NCBI GenBank assembly: GCA_030065755.1 | Contig: JASJDA010000003.1 | Coordinates: 27,541-91,540 of the forward strand | Length of the DNA stretch: 64,000 bases | Reading direction: 5' to 3' | Source: Prochloraceae cyanobacterium | GTDB taxonomy: Bacteria > Cyanobacteriota > Cyanobacteriia > Cyanobacteriales > JASJDA01 | Shown here: piece after piece, positions 48,909-59,928 of the stretch | Position numbering within the stretch: the stretch's first letter is position 1 | Layout of the letters: every line of letters starts with the position of its first letter | The notes under the pieces: generated by a model | What the model was told of the DNA's origin: nothing | The model's database searches: none | What the model saw: the letters and a program-made list of their open reading frames with translations, nothing else | Made by a program: the position numbers and the translations under genes

Positions 48909-50525
48909 ATGAGCAATAATCCAACCAAACAAAAATTTGCCTTAACCACCCCTCTGTACTATGTTAACGCTTTACCCCATATTGGTAGCGCTTATCCTAC
49001 AATGGCTGCAGATGCCCTCGCTCGCTTTAAGAGACTCCAAGGACATTCAGTATTATTTATCACTGGTACAGACGAACACGGACAAAAAATCCAGCGATCG
49101 GCAGAAGCTAATGGATTGGATCCTCAAGAACATTGCGATCGAATAGTTGCCAATTTTGACGCTCTCTGGCACAAACTTAACATACAATACGATCGCTTCA
49201 GTCGTACCACATCAGAACGTCACCACGCGATCGTCCGAGAATTTTTCGAGCGAGTTAAGGCTAGTGGAGATATTTACCTCGATCGTCAACAAGGTTGGTA
49301 TTGTGTTGCTTGCGAAGAATTTAAAGAAAAACGAGAATTAGTTGAAGGCGGTTATTGTGGGATCCACACCAACAAAAAAGCCGAGTGGAGAGATGAAGAA
49401 AATTACTTTTTCAAGCTGTCGAAATACCAACAAAAATTAGAAGACCTCTACGCCAAACAACCCGATTTTATTCAACCAGAAACTCGTCGAAACGAAGTAC
49501 TTAGTTTCGTCAGTCAGGGACTCAAAGACTTCTCCATCTCTCGCGTTAATTTAGAGTGGGGATTTCCCATACCTAGCGATCCCCAACACACAATATATGT
49601 ATGGTTTGACGCTCTTTTAGGTTACGTTACTGCCTTAGTTCCTCCAGAACAAGAACCAACTTTAGAAAATGCTTTATCTCAATGGTGGCCCATAAATTTA
49701 CACTTGATCGGTAAAGATATTTTGCGCTTTCACGCAGTGTATTGGCCGGCTATGTTATTGTCAGCAGAAATACCATTGCCAGAACGGGTATTTGCTCACG
49801 GATACCTCACCAAAGACGGTCAGAAAATGGGTAAAAGTTTAGGCAATACCATCGATCCTTTTGCTTTAGTCGATCGTTATGGTGCTGATGCAATTCGTTA
49901 CTATTTTCTCAAAGAAATAGAGTTGGGAAGGGATGGAGATTTTAACGAAACTAGATTTGTTAATGTTCTTAATGCCGATATAGCTAACGACTTAGGTAAT
50001 TTGCTCAATCGCACCGTCAATATGGTCATAAAATATTGCAAAGGTTCTTTGCCAAAGTTAACGGCAGAAGATATTCCCAATGAAAATCCCTTAAAAATTA
50101 TTGGTTTGGAATTGGGAAAACGGGCAAGCAAAGCTTACGAATCATTACGTTTAGATCTTTCTTGTGAAGAGATATTGACCCTGGTTCGTGCTAGCAATAA
50201 ATATATAGACGAAACCGCACCTTGGAGTTTAAACAAACAAGGTAAGAAAACCGAAGTCGAACGAGTGTTGTATGCTGTTCTAGAATCCATCAGACTTTCA
50301 GCTTATTTACTATCTCCAATTATTCCCAATCTCAGCACCGATATTTACCAACAACTCGGCTTTTCTATAGATTTTAACGATCGCAACTCTAAGGACTATT
50401 CAAGTGTATTCGAGCAGCATTCTCAATGGGGTAATCTACCTGCTAATCAAAATTTAAATAAGCCCAGACCAATTTTTGCTAAATTGGAACAACCCGAAAA
50501 GGAGGATAAGTCAGTCCCATTGTAA
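48909..50525 (+). CDS. metG: Methionyl-tRNA synthetase
   Basis: ALTTPLYYVNALPHIGSAY HIGH motif; KMGKSLGN KMSKS motif. Confidence 0.97.
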   Translation: MSNNPTKQKFALTTPLYYVNALPHIGSAYPTMAADALARFKRLQGHSVLFITGTDEHGQKIQRSAEANGLDPQEHCDRIVANFDALWHKLNIQYDRFSRTTSERHHAIVREFFERVKASGDIYLDRQQGWYCVACEEFKEKRELVEGGYCGIHTNKKAEWRDEENYFFKLSKYQQKLEDLYAKQPDFIQPETRRNEVLSFVSQGLKDFSISRVNLEWGFPIPSDPQHTIYVWFDALLGYVTALVPPEQEPTLENALSQWWPINLHLIGKDILRFHAVYWPAMLLSAEIPLPERVFAHGYLTKDGQKMGKSLGNTIDPFALVDRYGADAIRYYFLKEIELGRDGDFNETRFVNVLNADIANDLGNLLNRTVNMVIKYCKGSLPKLTAEDIPNENPLKIIGLELGKRASKAYESLRLDLSCEEILTLVRASNKYIDETAPWSLNKQGKKTEVERVLYAVLESIRLSAYLLSPIIPNLSTDIYQQLGFSIDFNDRNSKDYSSVFEQHSQWGNLPANQNLNKPRPIFAKLEQPEKEDKSVPL

Positions 50526-50626
50526 ATTAAGCAAAAGAAAATAAGTAATTAAAGGTAGATTGAATTCAATTGGAGGTAAAAAGAGAGGTAGAAGATTTTA
50601 ATTATAATAAATGAGGCATAAGAAAA

Positions 50627-51238
50627 ATGTTCGATCATTACGATACCGACTCGGTATTTACACCCGAACAAGTGCTAGAAAATCGCGGTCGGGTAGCAAT
50701 CTTCATTGACGGCTCAAATTTGTTTTACGCGGCGCTACAGTTAGGAGTAGAAATAGACTATACTAAACTGCTTTATCGCTTGACAGGAGGCTCGAAATTG
50801 CTGCGAGCTTTCTTTTACACTGGAGTTGACCCTACTAATGAAAAGCAGCAAGGGTTTCTTCTCTGGATGCGTCGTAACGGGTACAGAGTGATTTCTAAAG
50901 ATCTGGTGCAATTACCCGATGGTTCCAAAAAAGCTAATTTGGATGTAGAAATTGCCGTAGATTTGATGGCGCTAGTTAGCTCATACGATACAGCAGTTTT
51001 AGTTAGTGGGGATGGAGATTTAGCCTATGCTGTGAATGCTGTCAGTTATCGCGGCGCTAGAGTAGAAGTAGTGAGCTTGCGATCGATGACTAGCGACAGT
51101 TTGATTAACGTTGCCGATCGCTATATCGATCTCGACCAAATCAAAGAAGATATCCAAAAATCTTCTAAATCCCACCATCCTTGTCCTAGTTTTCCAGGTT
51201 TTCACCTGTTAGATGAAGAAAGAAGGTCAGAAACCTAA
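50627..51238 (+). CDS. NYN domain (LabA-like/DUF88) protein
   Basis: VAIFIDGSNLFYAALQLGVEIDYTKLL...VDLMALVSSYDTAVLVSGDGDLAYAVNAVSYRGARVEVVSL. Confidence 0.9.
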   Translation: MFDHYDTDSVFTPEQVLENRGRVAIFIDGSNLFYAALQLGVEIDYTKLLYRLTGGSKLLRAFFYTGVDPTNEKQQGFLLWMRRNGYRVISKDLVQLPDGSKKANLDVEIAVDLMALVSSYDTAVLVSGDGDLAYAVNAVSYRGARVEVVSLRSMTSDSLINVADRYIDLDQIKEDIQKSSKSHHPCPSFPGFHLLDEERRSET

Positions 51239-52469
51239 GTCAATTGATGGAGCAATGATGCTGCCAATTATTCCAAACTGGTGGAAAAGCTTAGCATATA
51301 GCAAAAAAGTATCAATCTGGGTAGTAAAAGGATTATTATTCTCCTTGCTTCTATCTATTTCAGCTTGTTCAAAAGTCAATAAACCACAAGAGGGAACAGC
51401 CCGAGAGCCTATTTCGGCTTCAACCAACGAGAATCGCTTAACCCTTAACAATGCTGTTTTAGAACAATCTAATCCAGAAGGAGGAATTTCCTGGAAAGTT
51501 AAGGCAGCTAATACTACTTATAGCCCCGATCGAGAAGCTGCTCTTCTAGAGGATATTGTAGCAAATATCCTCCAAGACGGGGAAATAATTTTGCGCGCCA
51601 GTGCTAAAATAGGTCAGATCGAAAAAAATGGCGAAGAAATTATTCTCAAAGAGGATATTATAGCTACCTATCCTCGAAATCAAGTAGTTATTCGAGCAAA
51701 TGAGGCGCGATGGTATCCAAAACAAAATTTATTAATCGTTCGCGATAATTTGAGAGGCAATCACCCTAAATTAGATATATGGGCAAATGAAGGACGTTTT
51801 TATCTAGGAAAACAACGCCTAGAATTGAGGGGAAAAATTGTTGCGGTAGCAAAAGAGGAACCAATACGAATGAAAGCCGAATATTTGTATTGGGATATAT
51901 CCGCACAAAAAGCGATCGGCGAACCTCCTCTAACAGAGGATAGCAAAAATTATCGTCCGCCTCAGATGTGGCGTTATAAAGGCGATGAAATTAGCGAGGT
52001 AGTTTATGCCGATCGCTTTGAAGTGGATCTCAATACAGATACTGTCACCCTCAAAGATAACGTCCGCGTCAAATCTGCAGATCCCCCCGTACAAATTGCG
52101 ACAAATTCATTAATCTGGAAATACAAACAGGATCTAATTACCTCAGATAAGCCTGTAAAAATAGTACATTCCCAAGCTAAAATTACCGTTACTGGCAATC
52201 AAGGAACAATGGATTTAGAAAAGGAAATAGCTCATTTAAAAGGTGGAGTGAGGGGAATTAACACGTCCGATCGAGCTACTTTATATTCTAATGAATTGAT
52301 CTGGAGCATACCAAATCGAACGATCGAAGCCATAGGAAATGTAGTTTACGAACAAACTGACCCAGCATTTAACGTAACAGGAGTTAAAGCAGTGGGTCAA
52401 TTAGCTAAAAATAAAGTAATTGTCACTGGAGATCGAGGAAAGAGAGTGGTAACGAAAATCTTTCCTTAA
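51213..52469 (+). CDS. lptC: LPS export periplasmic protein LptC-like
   Basis: N-terminal TM/lipobox, repetitive OstA/LptC-type beta-strand sequence; overlaps labA-like gene; start may be MMLPIIPNWW. Confidence 0.75.
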   Translation: MKKEGQKPKSIDGAMMLPIIPNWWKSLAYSKKVSIWVVKGLLFSLLLSISACSKVNKPQEGTAREPISASTNENRLTLNNAVLEQSNPEGGISWKVKAANTTYSPDREAALLEDIVANILQDGEIILRASAKIGQIEKNGEEIILKEDIIATYPRNQVVIRANEARWYPKQNLLIVRDNLRGNHPKLDIWANEGRFYLGKQRLELRGKIVAVAKEEPIRMKAEYLYWDISAQKAIGEPPLTEDSKNYRPPQMWRYKGDEISEVVYADRFEVDLNTDTVTLKDNVRVKSADPPVQIATNSLIWKYKQDLITSDKPVKIVHSQAKITVTGNQGTMDLEKEIAHLKGGVRGINTSDRATLYSNELIWSIPNRTIEAIGNVVYEQTDPAFNVTGVKAVGQLAKNKVIVTGDRGKRVVTKIFP

Positions 52470-53797
52470 CAGTTAGAATTAACTAGTTTCACTTTTAATC
52501 CCGATCGCGGATGCAGACTTGGAATGCGATCGGGAGTTAGGTTTTGATTGGGAAGTATTTCCCAAGCACAATTACGCAATACTAGAGAAGCAAAAATCTT
52601 CATTTCTATTTGAGCAAAAGCGTATCCCAAACAAAAACGCGGACCGCCACCAAAACCTACCAAACTATATTCTGTTTTTTTATGTTCTGCCCTTTCGTCA
52701 CTGAAGCGATCGGGATCGAATTGTTTGGGATTAGTGAAAACGTTACTATCTTGATGGGAAGAATTAATTCGGTAACTAACGATCCAACCTTCGGGAACGT
52801 AATATCCTTTAAAAACAAAAGGTTTGATTACACCGCGAAAACCACCGCCAATTGGTGGATACAAGCGTTCTACTTCTTTGAGAACTCGATCCAAATAAGT
52901 CATTTGTTTTAGTTTTTCTAAACTCAAATCCCCTTCGAGCGCCAATTCTTGCTGTTCTGCTTTTGCCTTAGCCAATACCTCTGGATGCTGTGCCAAAGCC
53001 ATACATAAAAAAGTCAACATAGATGTAGTGGTTTCGTGACCTGCGAATAGCAATAGCAACGCTTGTAATTTTATTTCTTCTCTGCTGAGGCGATCGCCAT
53101 CTTCATCTGTGGTTTGTAACATTAATCCTAATGCGTCTTTTCCTGGATTAGACAGTCTTTTTTCTATTTGTTCGTCAATATATTTTAAGAGGCGATCGCG
53201 TGCGGCTAATGCTTTGCCGTATTTAGTCCAACTTGCACGTATGGGAAAAATAGCAAACAAACCGTTTGTTAACTCAGTAAACCATTGTGATAAAAGCTTA
53301 GTTTTATCTTCTGGAGGACTACCCAAAAGCAAGACGCTGGCTATTTCAAAAGTCATTTGCTTTATTTCGGGAAACCAAGTCAATTTTTTTTTAACGACCC
53401 ATTTTTGCAAATATTTAGAAATTATTTCTTCCATCGTTGTGACATAGTTAGCTAATGCTTGTCCGTGAAAAGCAGGCATTAGTAACTTACGATTGCGTTT
53501 GTGTTCTTCTCCGTCTTGGAGAAACAAAGATCTTCCCAAGATTTCTTTGAAATTATCTGGCCAACCTTTACCCCAAGAAAAATAGTCCATATGGCTGGAC
53601 AATATAAATTTATTTGCTTCTGCACCACTCATAAAGACTGTTTTTCGACCTAAAATATTAGTTTTAGAGATCGAACCATATTGCTTTTCTCGTTTATCTA
53701 CATATTCGGAATCGAACAAAAATTGGATTGTTTCCCCTACGATCGGCAAACCGAAACTGCCTGGAGGCAAGGATTGGGATGTATCTTTCATGTCCAA
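52466..53797 (-). CDS. Cytochrome P450, CYP120-like
   Basis: AGHETTTSML I-helix; FGGGPRFCLGYAFAQIEMK heme-thiolate motif. Confidence 0.93.
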   Translation of the reverse strand: MDMKDTSQSLPPGSFGLPIVGETIQFLFDSEYVDKREKQYGSISKTNILGRKTVFMSGAEANKFILSSHMDYFSWGKGWPDNFKEILGRSLFLQDGEEHKRNRKLLMPAFHGQALANYVTTMEEIISKYLQKWVVKKKLTWFPEIKQMTFEIASVLLLGSPPEDKTKLLSQWFTELTNGLFAIFPIRASWTKYGKALAARDRLLKYIDEQIEKRLSNPGKDALGLMLQTTDEDGDRLSREEIKLQALLLLFAGHETTTSMLTFLCMALAQHPEVLAKAKAEQQELALEGDLSLEKLKQMTYLDRVLKEVERLYPPIGGGFRGVIKPFVFKGYYVPEGWIVSYRINSSHQDSNVFTNPKQFDPDRFSDERAEHKKTEYSLVGFGGGPRFCLGYAFAQIEMKIFASLVLRNCAWEILPNQNLTPDRIPSLHPRSGLKVKLVNSNC

Positions 53798-53907
53798 ATA
53801 AGCTAAATATTACTTTAGTTTACCTTTTCTTATCTTTCTAAAAAAGTAGCTTAGGTACTCTTAGAGGAATAGATTCAATACAATATTTTTTTGGCGATCG
53901 AAGAAAA

Positions 53908-53966
53908 ATGGATTTAGAAAGGGAAATAGCTCATTTAAAAGAGCGATCGGAAATGTAGTTCGTCGA
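53908..53966 (+). pseudogene. lptC fragment scar
   Basis: atggatttagaaagggaaatagctcatttaaaag is 33/34 identical to 52209-52242 in lptC; followed by ggaaatgtagtt as in lptC near 52344. Confidence 0.75.
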
Positions 53967-54023
53967 TCGATAACTTATTTTCAATTGAGAATTCTAGGAT
54001 AAGCATCACAATAGAGAGAAATC

Positions 54024-54725
54024 ATGGACAGCAAACAAAGTAAAACAGCATTAGTTACTGGTGGTAATCGAGGAATTGGATTTGCGATCGCCAATGGTTT
54101 ATTACAAAAAGGCTACGAGGTAATTATTACTTCTCGTTCCCTCGACAAAGCTACTGAAGCGGCCAAGAAACTGCAAGGAATTGTAATTCCTGTCAAATTA
54201 GACGTGAGTGACGATCGCTCTATAGATCGAGCCAAAGAAACATTAAATCAAAAAATCGATCGCTTAGATGTTTTGATTAACAATGCAGGTATTTATCCCG
54301 ACGAAGGCGTAAATATTCTCACCATCGATCGCCAACTTTTAGAATTAACGCTCAATACCAATACTTTTGGTGCAATTCGGATGGTACAGGTATTTTTACC
54401 ACTTCTAGAAAAATCTCAAGATGCAAGAGTAATTAATGTTTCTAGTGGTTATGGGGAAATCGACGGACTGTCTGCGAATGTTCCCAGTTACTGTTTGTCC
54501 AAACTAGCATTGAACGGCGCAACAATTATGCTTGCTGATGCTTTGCACTCAAAAGGTATTGTCGTAAATGCCATGTGTCCTGGTTGGGTGAGAACCGATA
54601 TGGGAGGTAAATCGGCAACGCGATCGCCAGAAGAAGGTGCAGATACGGCAATTTGGTTGGCTACAGAAGCTTCCCGCAATGAGACAGGTAAATTTTGGCG
54701 CGACAGACGAGTCATTTCTTATTAA
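54024..54725 (+). CDS. Short-chain dehydrogenase/reductase
   Basis: ALVTGGNRGIGFAIANGL; NNAG; S..Y..SK active site. Confidence 0.93.
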   Translation: MDSKQSKTALVTGGNRGIGFAIANGLLQKGYEVIITSRSLDKATEAAKKLQGIVIPVKLDVSDDRSIDRAKETLNQKIDRLDVLINNAGIYPDEGVNILTIDRQLLELTLNTNTFGAIRMVQVFLPLLEKSQDARVINVSSGYGEIDGLSANVPSYCLSKLALNGATIMLADALHSKGIVVNAMCPGWVRTDMGGKSATRSPEEGADTAIWLATEASRNETGKFWRDRRVISY

Positions 54726-54754
54726 TTGGAAAAAAAATAATTTGGAGATCGATC

Positions 54755-55153
54755 GTGAATAGAAATTCTGTATCAGTTAACACAAAATTTGCTATCGGTG
54801 ATGATTTGCTAGTTAATCGTATTGGTTACGGTGCAATGAGACTCACTGGACAACCTGGTAATTTTGGGCCTTATCGAGACTGGGAAGCAGGAGAAAAGCT
54901 TTTACGTCGTGCCTTTGAATTGGGTGTAAATTTCATCGATACTGCCGAAGCTTATGGCCCAGGTTTCAATGAAGAAATTATCGCCTATGCTTTGCATCCA
55001 TACTCAGAAGATTTAGTTATTGCTACTAAAGGCGGAATTAATAAACCCGCACCCGATAATATTCAAGCCGATGGGAGACCAGAAAGTCTCAGACGCAGCG
55101 TTGAAGCTAGTTTAAAACGGCTTAAATTAGAACAAATCGATACAATAAATTAA
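54755..55153 (+). pseudogene. Aldo/keto reductase, truncated after about 130 aa
   Basis: RIGYGAMRLTG...FIDTAEAYGPGFNEEIIAYAL...VIATKGG then ends at LKRLKLEQIDTIN*; lacks the following YQLH catalytic-His region and the C-terminal half. Confidence 0.8.
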
Positions 55154-55217
55154 AAATTAATCAATCCCTTCAATTTAATCTTCAACTTTTCGATATAAAT
55201 CTCGCAAACGATCGAGA
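55152..55217 (-). pseudogene. Degenerate copy of the chlH 3' end
   Basis: 59/66 identical to 55931-55996; reads DRLRDLYRKVED*IEGID* with an in-frame stop. Confidence 0.85.
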
Positions 55218-55271
55218 GAGTTTAGATTAGCTAGCAAGTCCTTCGATCGCCACTTCTGGATCTATAGTTAT

Positions 55272-55850
55272 TTACATCCACAAAGAAGCGGAATTATTTC
55301 GATCTTTTTCCCATTTGGCAGGATTATTAATTATATATTGTCTAATTCTGTCTAAAGAACCATCCTTACGGATAACGCGATCGTAAAATCTCGATTGCCA
55401 GGCAAAATTTTGGCGATTATTTGTTCGACACCAACGGGTTACAGATGATTTGTATGACCTGATAATTACACCCAAAGAATTTGATTTTGGGGACATTTGC
55501 GACATTGCCCTAGATAGATCGTATTTATCATTTGACCGTGTAGAGACGTTGCATGCAACGTCTCTACAATATCGATCGGGTTTGTCAATAACAATAATGC
55601 CATGAACGTGATTCGGCATAATTACGTATTCATCTATATATGTATATTTAGAATGATTAGGAATTTCTAACCAAAATTGTCGGGCAATTTTTCCAATAGC
55701 AGAGAGTTGCATTTGTCCGTTGATAATATTTCCAAAATATGGAAGGCGATCGCCCGTACAAATTGTCACAAAATACCAACCATTAGCCCCATAATCCCTG
55801 TTAGGCAATCGGATAGATTCAATACGATATTTTTTTTTATACAATGTCAT
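55272..55850 (-). CDS. REP-associated tyrosine transposase (RAYT, HUH/Y1 superfamily)
   Basis: NGWYFVTICTGDRLPYFG; MPNHVHGIIVI HUH motif; SLDRIRQYIINNPAKWEKD catalytic-Tyr helix. Confidence 0.88.
   Translation of the reverse strand: MTLYKKKYRIESIRLPNRDYGANGWYFVTICTGDRLPYFGNIINGQMQLSAIGKIARQFWLEIPNHSKYTYIDEYVIMPNHVHGIIVIDKPDRYCRDVACNVSTRSNDKYDLSRAMSQMSPKSNSLGVIIRSYKSSVTRWCRTNNRQNFAWQSRFYDRVIRKDGSLDRIRQYIINNPAKWEKDRNNSASLWM
55540..55567. repeat. REP-like 28-bp perfect palindrome, core GCATGC, inside the RAYT ORF
   Basis: gtagagacgttgcatgcaacgtctctac. Confidence 0.92.
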
Positions 55851-55869
55851 GGCAATATCCTAAAACCAT

Positions 55870-55897
55870 GTAGAGACGTTCCATGGAACGTCTCTAC
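55870..55897. repeat. REP-like 28-bp perfect palindrome, core CCATGG, just upstream of the RAYT start
   Basis: gtagagacgttccatggaacgtctctac. Confidence 0.92.
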
Positions 55898-55935
55898 AAT
55901 ATTTTGTTATAGGATTAAATTACCCAAATTAAAAA

Positions 55936-58900
55936 TTAATCGATCCCTTCAATTCGATCTTCAACTTCTTGATACAAATCGCGCAAACGATCGAGATTTT
56001 CTTCACTAGTTTCCCAATAACCGCGACCATTTACTTCCAATAAAGTACCGACTAATTTGCGGAAAGAATTGGGATTTAAATTCATTAACCGCCGACACAT
56101 TTCTTCATCTTTAATGAAGGTATCGTTTGCGTCTTCATATACCCAATTATCTACCGCGCCAGCAGTTGCAGACCAACCCATTGTATTCACCAGACGCTTG
56201 GAAAGTTCCCTGACGCCTTCGTAACCGTGGTTTAACATCCCTTCGTACCATTTGGGATTTAATAGCTTAGTACGGGCATCTAAACGCACGGTTTCTGATA
56301 AGGTACGTACTTGGGCGTTAGCAGTGGTGGTATCGGCGATATAAGCAGTGGGTTTTTTCCCGTCTTTACGCAGAGTAGCCACTACTTTAGTCGGATCTGA
56401 GTCAAAATAGTGAGAAACATCGGTCAAACTAATCTCAGAAGAATCTAGATTTTGGAAAGTAACTTCAGCAGTTTTTAAGGCTGCTTCAAACACTTTTCGA
56501 TCGTCTTTCATAACTCCAGGATTGTCAGAATCAAAGGCAAAAGATTTGCGTTTGAGATACATTTCCTGTAATTCTGCTTCTTCTTCCCAACTGCTATTTT
56601 CTACTGCTAAATTGACGTTGGAAGAATAAGAACCAGAAGCATTAGAGAAGACTCGAGTAGCTGCTTGACGGAGATTAATTCCCATCTCCTCTGCTTGTTC
56701 TAAAGCGTGTTTGCGGACGTAATTCATCTCAATTGGTTCGTCTGCTTCTGCTGCCATTTTCACAGCTTGGTCGAGTAAATTCATTTGGTTAATGAATAAA
56801 TCGCGGAAGACACCAGAACAATTAACTACCACGTCAACGCGGGGACGACCTAATTCTTCGAGGGGAATCAATTCTAATTTATTCACCCTTCCTAACGCAT
56901 CGGGTACGGGTTTAACTCCCACCATCCACATAATTTGTGCGAGGGATTCTCCGTAGGTTTTAATGTTATCGGTTCCCCAGAGTACGCAAGCAATAGTTTC
57001 GGGATATTTGCCGCCATTTTCTGCCATTTGCCGCGATAACAAGCGATCGACTACTACTTTAGCCGACTGAACTGCTGCCATCGTCGGTATAGACTGAGGA
57101 TCGAGGGCGTGTATGTTCTTTCCTGTAGGTAATACGTCGGGGTTGCGGATGGGATCTCCTCCTGGTCCTGGAAGTACGTATTCCCCTTCTAATGCTTTGA
57201 GTAACCCACCTAGTTCGTTATCCGCACATACTTGTTCTAAACAGAATTCTAGATATTCAAACAAGGGTTTTAGTGCGTCGGTGTCTACTTTTGCGTAACC
57301 GAGTTCGTGTAATTTTTGCACCCAAGGCGCTTTTTTACCGAGGTTGAAGATGTTTAGTCTTGCGATCGCCGATACCCTTCCGTCCGCATCTACTTGCGCT
57401 TGGACTAGCGCGCCAACAGCTTCGCGAGTTGCTTCGGTTATTTGTTGCAACAGTTCTACATCTTCTAGAACACCTTTATCGCTGTTAGTGTAGATTTCGT
57501 CGATATCGCGATCGAGACTATTAGCAATAATGCGAGGTAAAGAGATTATTTCTTCTTCTTCGCGATCGAGAGAAGCGATATTTACTAGGGTTGCGACTGC
57601 TTCTTCTGCTGTGGGTGGTTTCCCAATAACGTGGAGTCCGCAGGGTAATAAGCGAGATTCGATTTCTATCAACTTCTTATAAACCGAACCGACGATCGCG
57701 TCTCTTTCTTCTGCAGTCAAATCTTTGGCGTCTGTTTCTGGTAAGTCGATATCCTTATCTAAATTCACCAAGCGACATTTATCGACGATCGTATTCACAA
57801 TAGGAATACCCCGTCCTGTATCTTTTAGTGTTTGATAGGAACCAATTAACTCGCTTAACTCTTTCAACCCTTTATATAAACCTGCATTTTCCGCAGGAGG
57901 AGTCAGGTAAGAAATAGTTTCCGCATAACTGCGACGTTTGGCGATCGTTGCTTCGGAGGGATTATTTGCAGCGTAATAGTACAAATTGGGAATACTTCCG
58001 ATCAGGTTATCTGGGTAGCAGTCCCCAGACATTCCCATCTGTTTACCTGGCATAAATTCTAAGCTTCCGTGAGTTCCAAAGTGCAAAACTGCGTCAGCTT
58101 TCCAGACCTGATTCAAATAGGTGTAATATGCTGCAAAACCGTGGTGAGGACTTGCCGATCGAGAGAATAACAACCGCATGGGATCCCCTTCATAACCGAA
58201 GGTGGGTTGCACCCCTATAAATACATTACCGAAGTGTTTGCCATAGATTAGCAAATTTTGTCCGTCGCTGTTAAGATGTCCTGGAGGTGGACCCCAATTC
58301 TCTTCTAAACGTACCGAATAAGGGGTCAGTCTTTCGTATTGTTCCACTGACATCCGATGAGCTATATTGAGTTCTGGACTTTGATACTGGGCTTGTAAGT
58401 CGTGAATGACATCCTGCATTAATTGTTCTGCAGACTCTGGCAAATCTTGAATGTCGTAGCCGTTATTTTTCAAAGCCTTCATCACTTCGTAAATAGACCC
58501 GAACACGTCTAAATAAGCAGCAGTACCGATGTTTCCTTTATCTGGGGGAAAACTAAAAACAGTGATGGCAACTTTCTTGTTTAATTTGGGCTTTTTACGT
58601 AAATTAGCCCATTTCATTGCTCTTTGGGCGACAGCTTCGATGCGATCTTGTAGGGCGATCGCCTTTCCTGTTACCCCATCTCTTCCAGACATGATAATCG
58701 GTTCGATCGCGCCGTCTAGTTCTGGTATGGCGATTTGTAAAGCTACTTGAATCGGATGCAAGCCCAGATCGCTTTTTTCCCACTCTTCAGTAGTTTGGAA
58801 AACTAGAGGCAACGCTACCATATAAGGGCGATTTAATCTCTTAAGAGATTCTATTGCTTTGGGGTGATCTTGTCTAGCTGGGCCCCCCACTAAAGCAAAT

Positions 58901-59928
58901 CCTGTCAAGGATACAACTGTATCCACTATGGCCATGGGTGCCATTCCTTTTACTGCGCTATCCCAGAAATATGTATCTACAGGTTTAGAAAAGTCCAAAC
59001 CTCCAGCAAATACAGCAATTACTCTAGCACCCATTGCTTCGAGTTCCTGTACCATTGCTACATAATGGGCATCATCTCCAGTAACTAGGTGAGTCCGTTG
59101 CAATACCAATCCTATACAGGGAGCAAGAGGATCTTTAAGTTCTTCTGCAATATCAGAGCGGCTACTATACCATTTAAAATATTCTTTGACATCCTCAAAC
59201 ATTTTTGGCGCTAGTGGATGCCAAATTCCCATATCGGGATAAACTACTGGTTCTTGATATTGAACTTTTTTATCTTTCTTTAAGTCCTTAAATACGTATT
59301 TATCAGCTAACATCAGCATGAAGTTTTCTAGGTTTTGAGGAGAACCTCCCAACCAATATTGGAAACTTAGCATGAAGTTGCGAGCATCCTGCGCCTTGTC
59401 CATTGGCATATATTTTAAGACTTTAGGCAAGGTGCGCAGTAGTTTCAGCATCCCGTCTTGGAAGGAAGCGCCAGAGTTTTCCTTGCGTTTGCGCATGAAT
59501 TTTGCTATTGCGCTTTTTGACTGACCTAGTTGCGCCATGGAGAAGCTACCCAACTTATTGAGGCGCATTACTTGAGGCATGGAGGGAAAGACTACAATAG
59601 CATCGAGTTTATCTCGGTGAGGTTTAACTACAGAAACTACTTTTTCTGCTAGATCTTCAATGAAAATCAGAGAAGCGATAAAAATATTTGCCTCAGCAAC
59701 ATCTTGCTTGAAGTCTTCGTAATTTTCTGGCGATCGCAATTCTTCGAGTAAATAACCGTTAATTTCTATGGCTATATCGGGATTATTTTCGTTTATAGTT
59801 CTTACGGCTGCCGATAGAGAACTTTGATACTGAGGCTCTAACACGACATAGACCACCTTAAGCAAAGAACGATCTTTCACATTTTCTGGGGAAATGTGCC
59901 GAATGGTGGACTTGACGTGAGTGAACAT
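55936..59928 (-). CDS. chlH: Magnesium chelatase subunit H
   Basis: 1330 aa CobN/Mg-chelatase; [55 protein letters not shown]. Confidence 0.97.
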   Translation of the reverse strand: MFTHVKSTIRHISPENVKDRSLLKVVYVVLEPQYQSSLSAAVRTINENNPDIAIEINGYLLEELRSPENYEDFKQDVAEANIFIASLIFIEDLAEKVVSVVKPHRDKLDAIVVFPSMPQVMRLNKLGSFSMAQLGQSKSAIAKFMRKRKENSGASFQDGMLKLLRTLPKVLKYMPMDKAQDARNFMLSFQYWLGGSPQNLENFMLMLADKYVFKDLKKDKKVQYQEPVVYPDMGIWHPLAPKMFEDVKEYFKWYSSRSDIAEELKDPLAPCIGLVLQRTHLVTGDDAHYVAMVQELEAMGARVIAVFAGGLDFSKPVDTYFWDSAVKGMAPMAIVDTVVSLTGFALVGGPARQDHPKAIESLKRLNRPYMVALPLVFQTTEEWEKSDLGLHPIQVALQIAIPELDGAIEPIIMSGRDGVTGKAIALQDRIEAVAQRAMKWANLRKKPKLNKKVAITVFSFPPDKGNIGTAAYLDVFGSIYEVMKALKNNGYDIQDLPESAEQLMQDVIHDLQAQYQSPELNIAHRMSVEQYERLTPYSVRLEENWGPPPGHLNSDGQNLLIYGKHFGNVFIGVQPTFGYEGDPMRLLFSRSASPHHGFAAYYTYLNQVWKADAVLHFGTHGSLEFMPGKQMGMSGDCYPDNLIGSIPNLYYYAANNPSEATIAKRRSYAETISYLTPPAENAGLYKGLKELSELIGSYQTLKDTGRGIPIVNTIVDKCRLVNLDKDIDLPETDAKDLTAEERDAIVGSVYKKLIEIESRLLPCGLHVIGKPPTAEEAVATLVNIASLDREEEEIISLPRIIANSLDRDIDEIYTNSDKGVLEDVELLQQITEATREAVGALVQAQVDADGRVSAIARLNIFNLGKKAPWVQKLHELGYAKVDTDALKPLFEYLEFCLEQVCADNELGGLLKALEGEYVLPGPGGDPIRNPDVLPTGKNIHALDPQSIPTMAAVQSAKVVVDRLLSRQMAENGGKYPETIACVLWGTDNIKTYGESLAQIMWMVGVKPVPDALGRVNKLELIPLEELGRPRVDVVVNCSGVFRDLFINQMNLLDQAVKMAAEADEPIEMNYVRKHALEQAEEMGINLRQAATRVFSNASGSYSSNVNLAVENSSWEEEAELQEMYLKRKSFAFDSDNPGVMKDDRKVFEAALKTAEVTFQNLDSSEISLTDVSHYFDSDPTKVVATLRKDGKKPTAYIADTTTANAQVRTLSETVRLDARTKLLNPKWYEGMLNHGYEGVRELSKRLVNTMGWSATAGAVDNWVYEDANDTFIKDEEMCRRLMNLNPNSFRKLVGTLLEVNGRGYWETSEENLDRLRDLYQEVEDRIEGID

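Noticed and set aside
56000-58750. Plus-strand ORFs inside chlH
   Set aside because: Fully within a well-supported long CDS.
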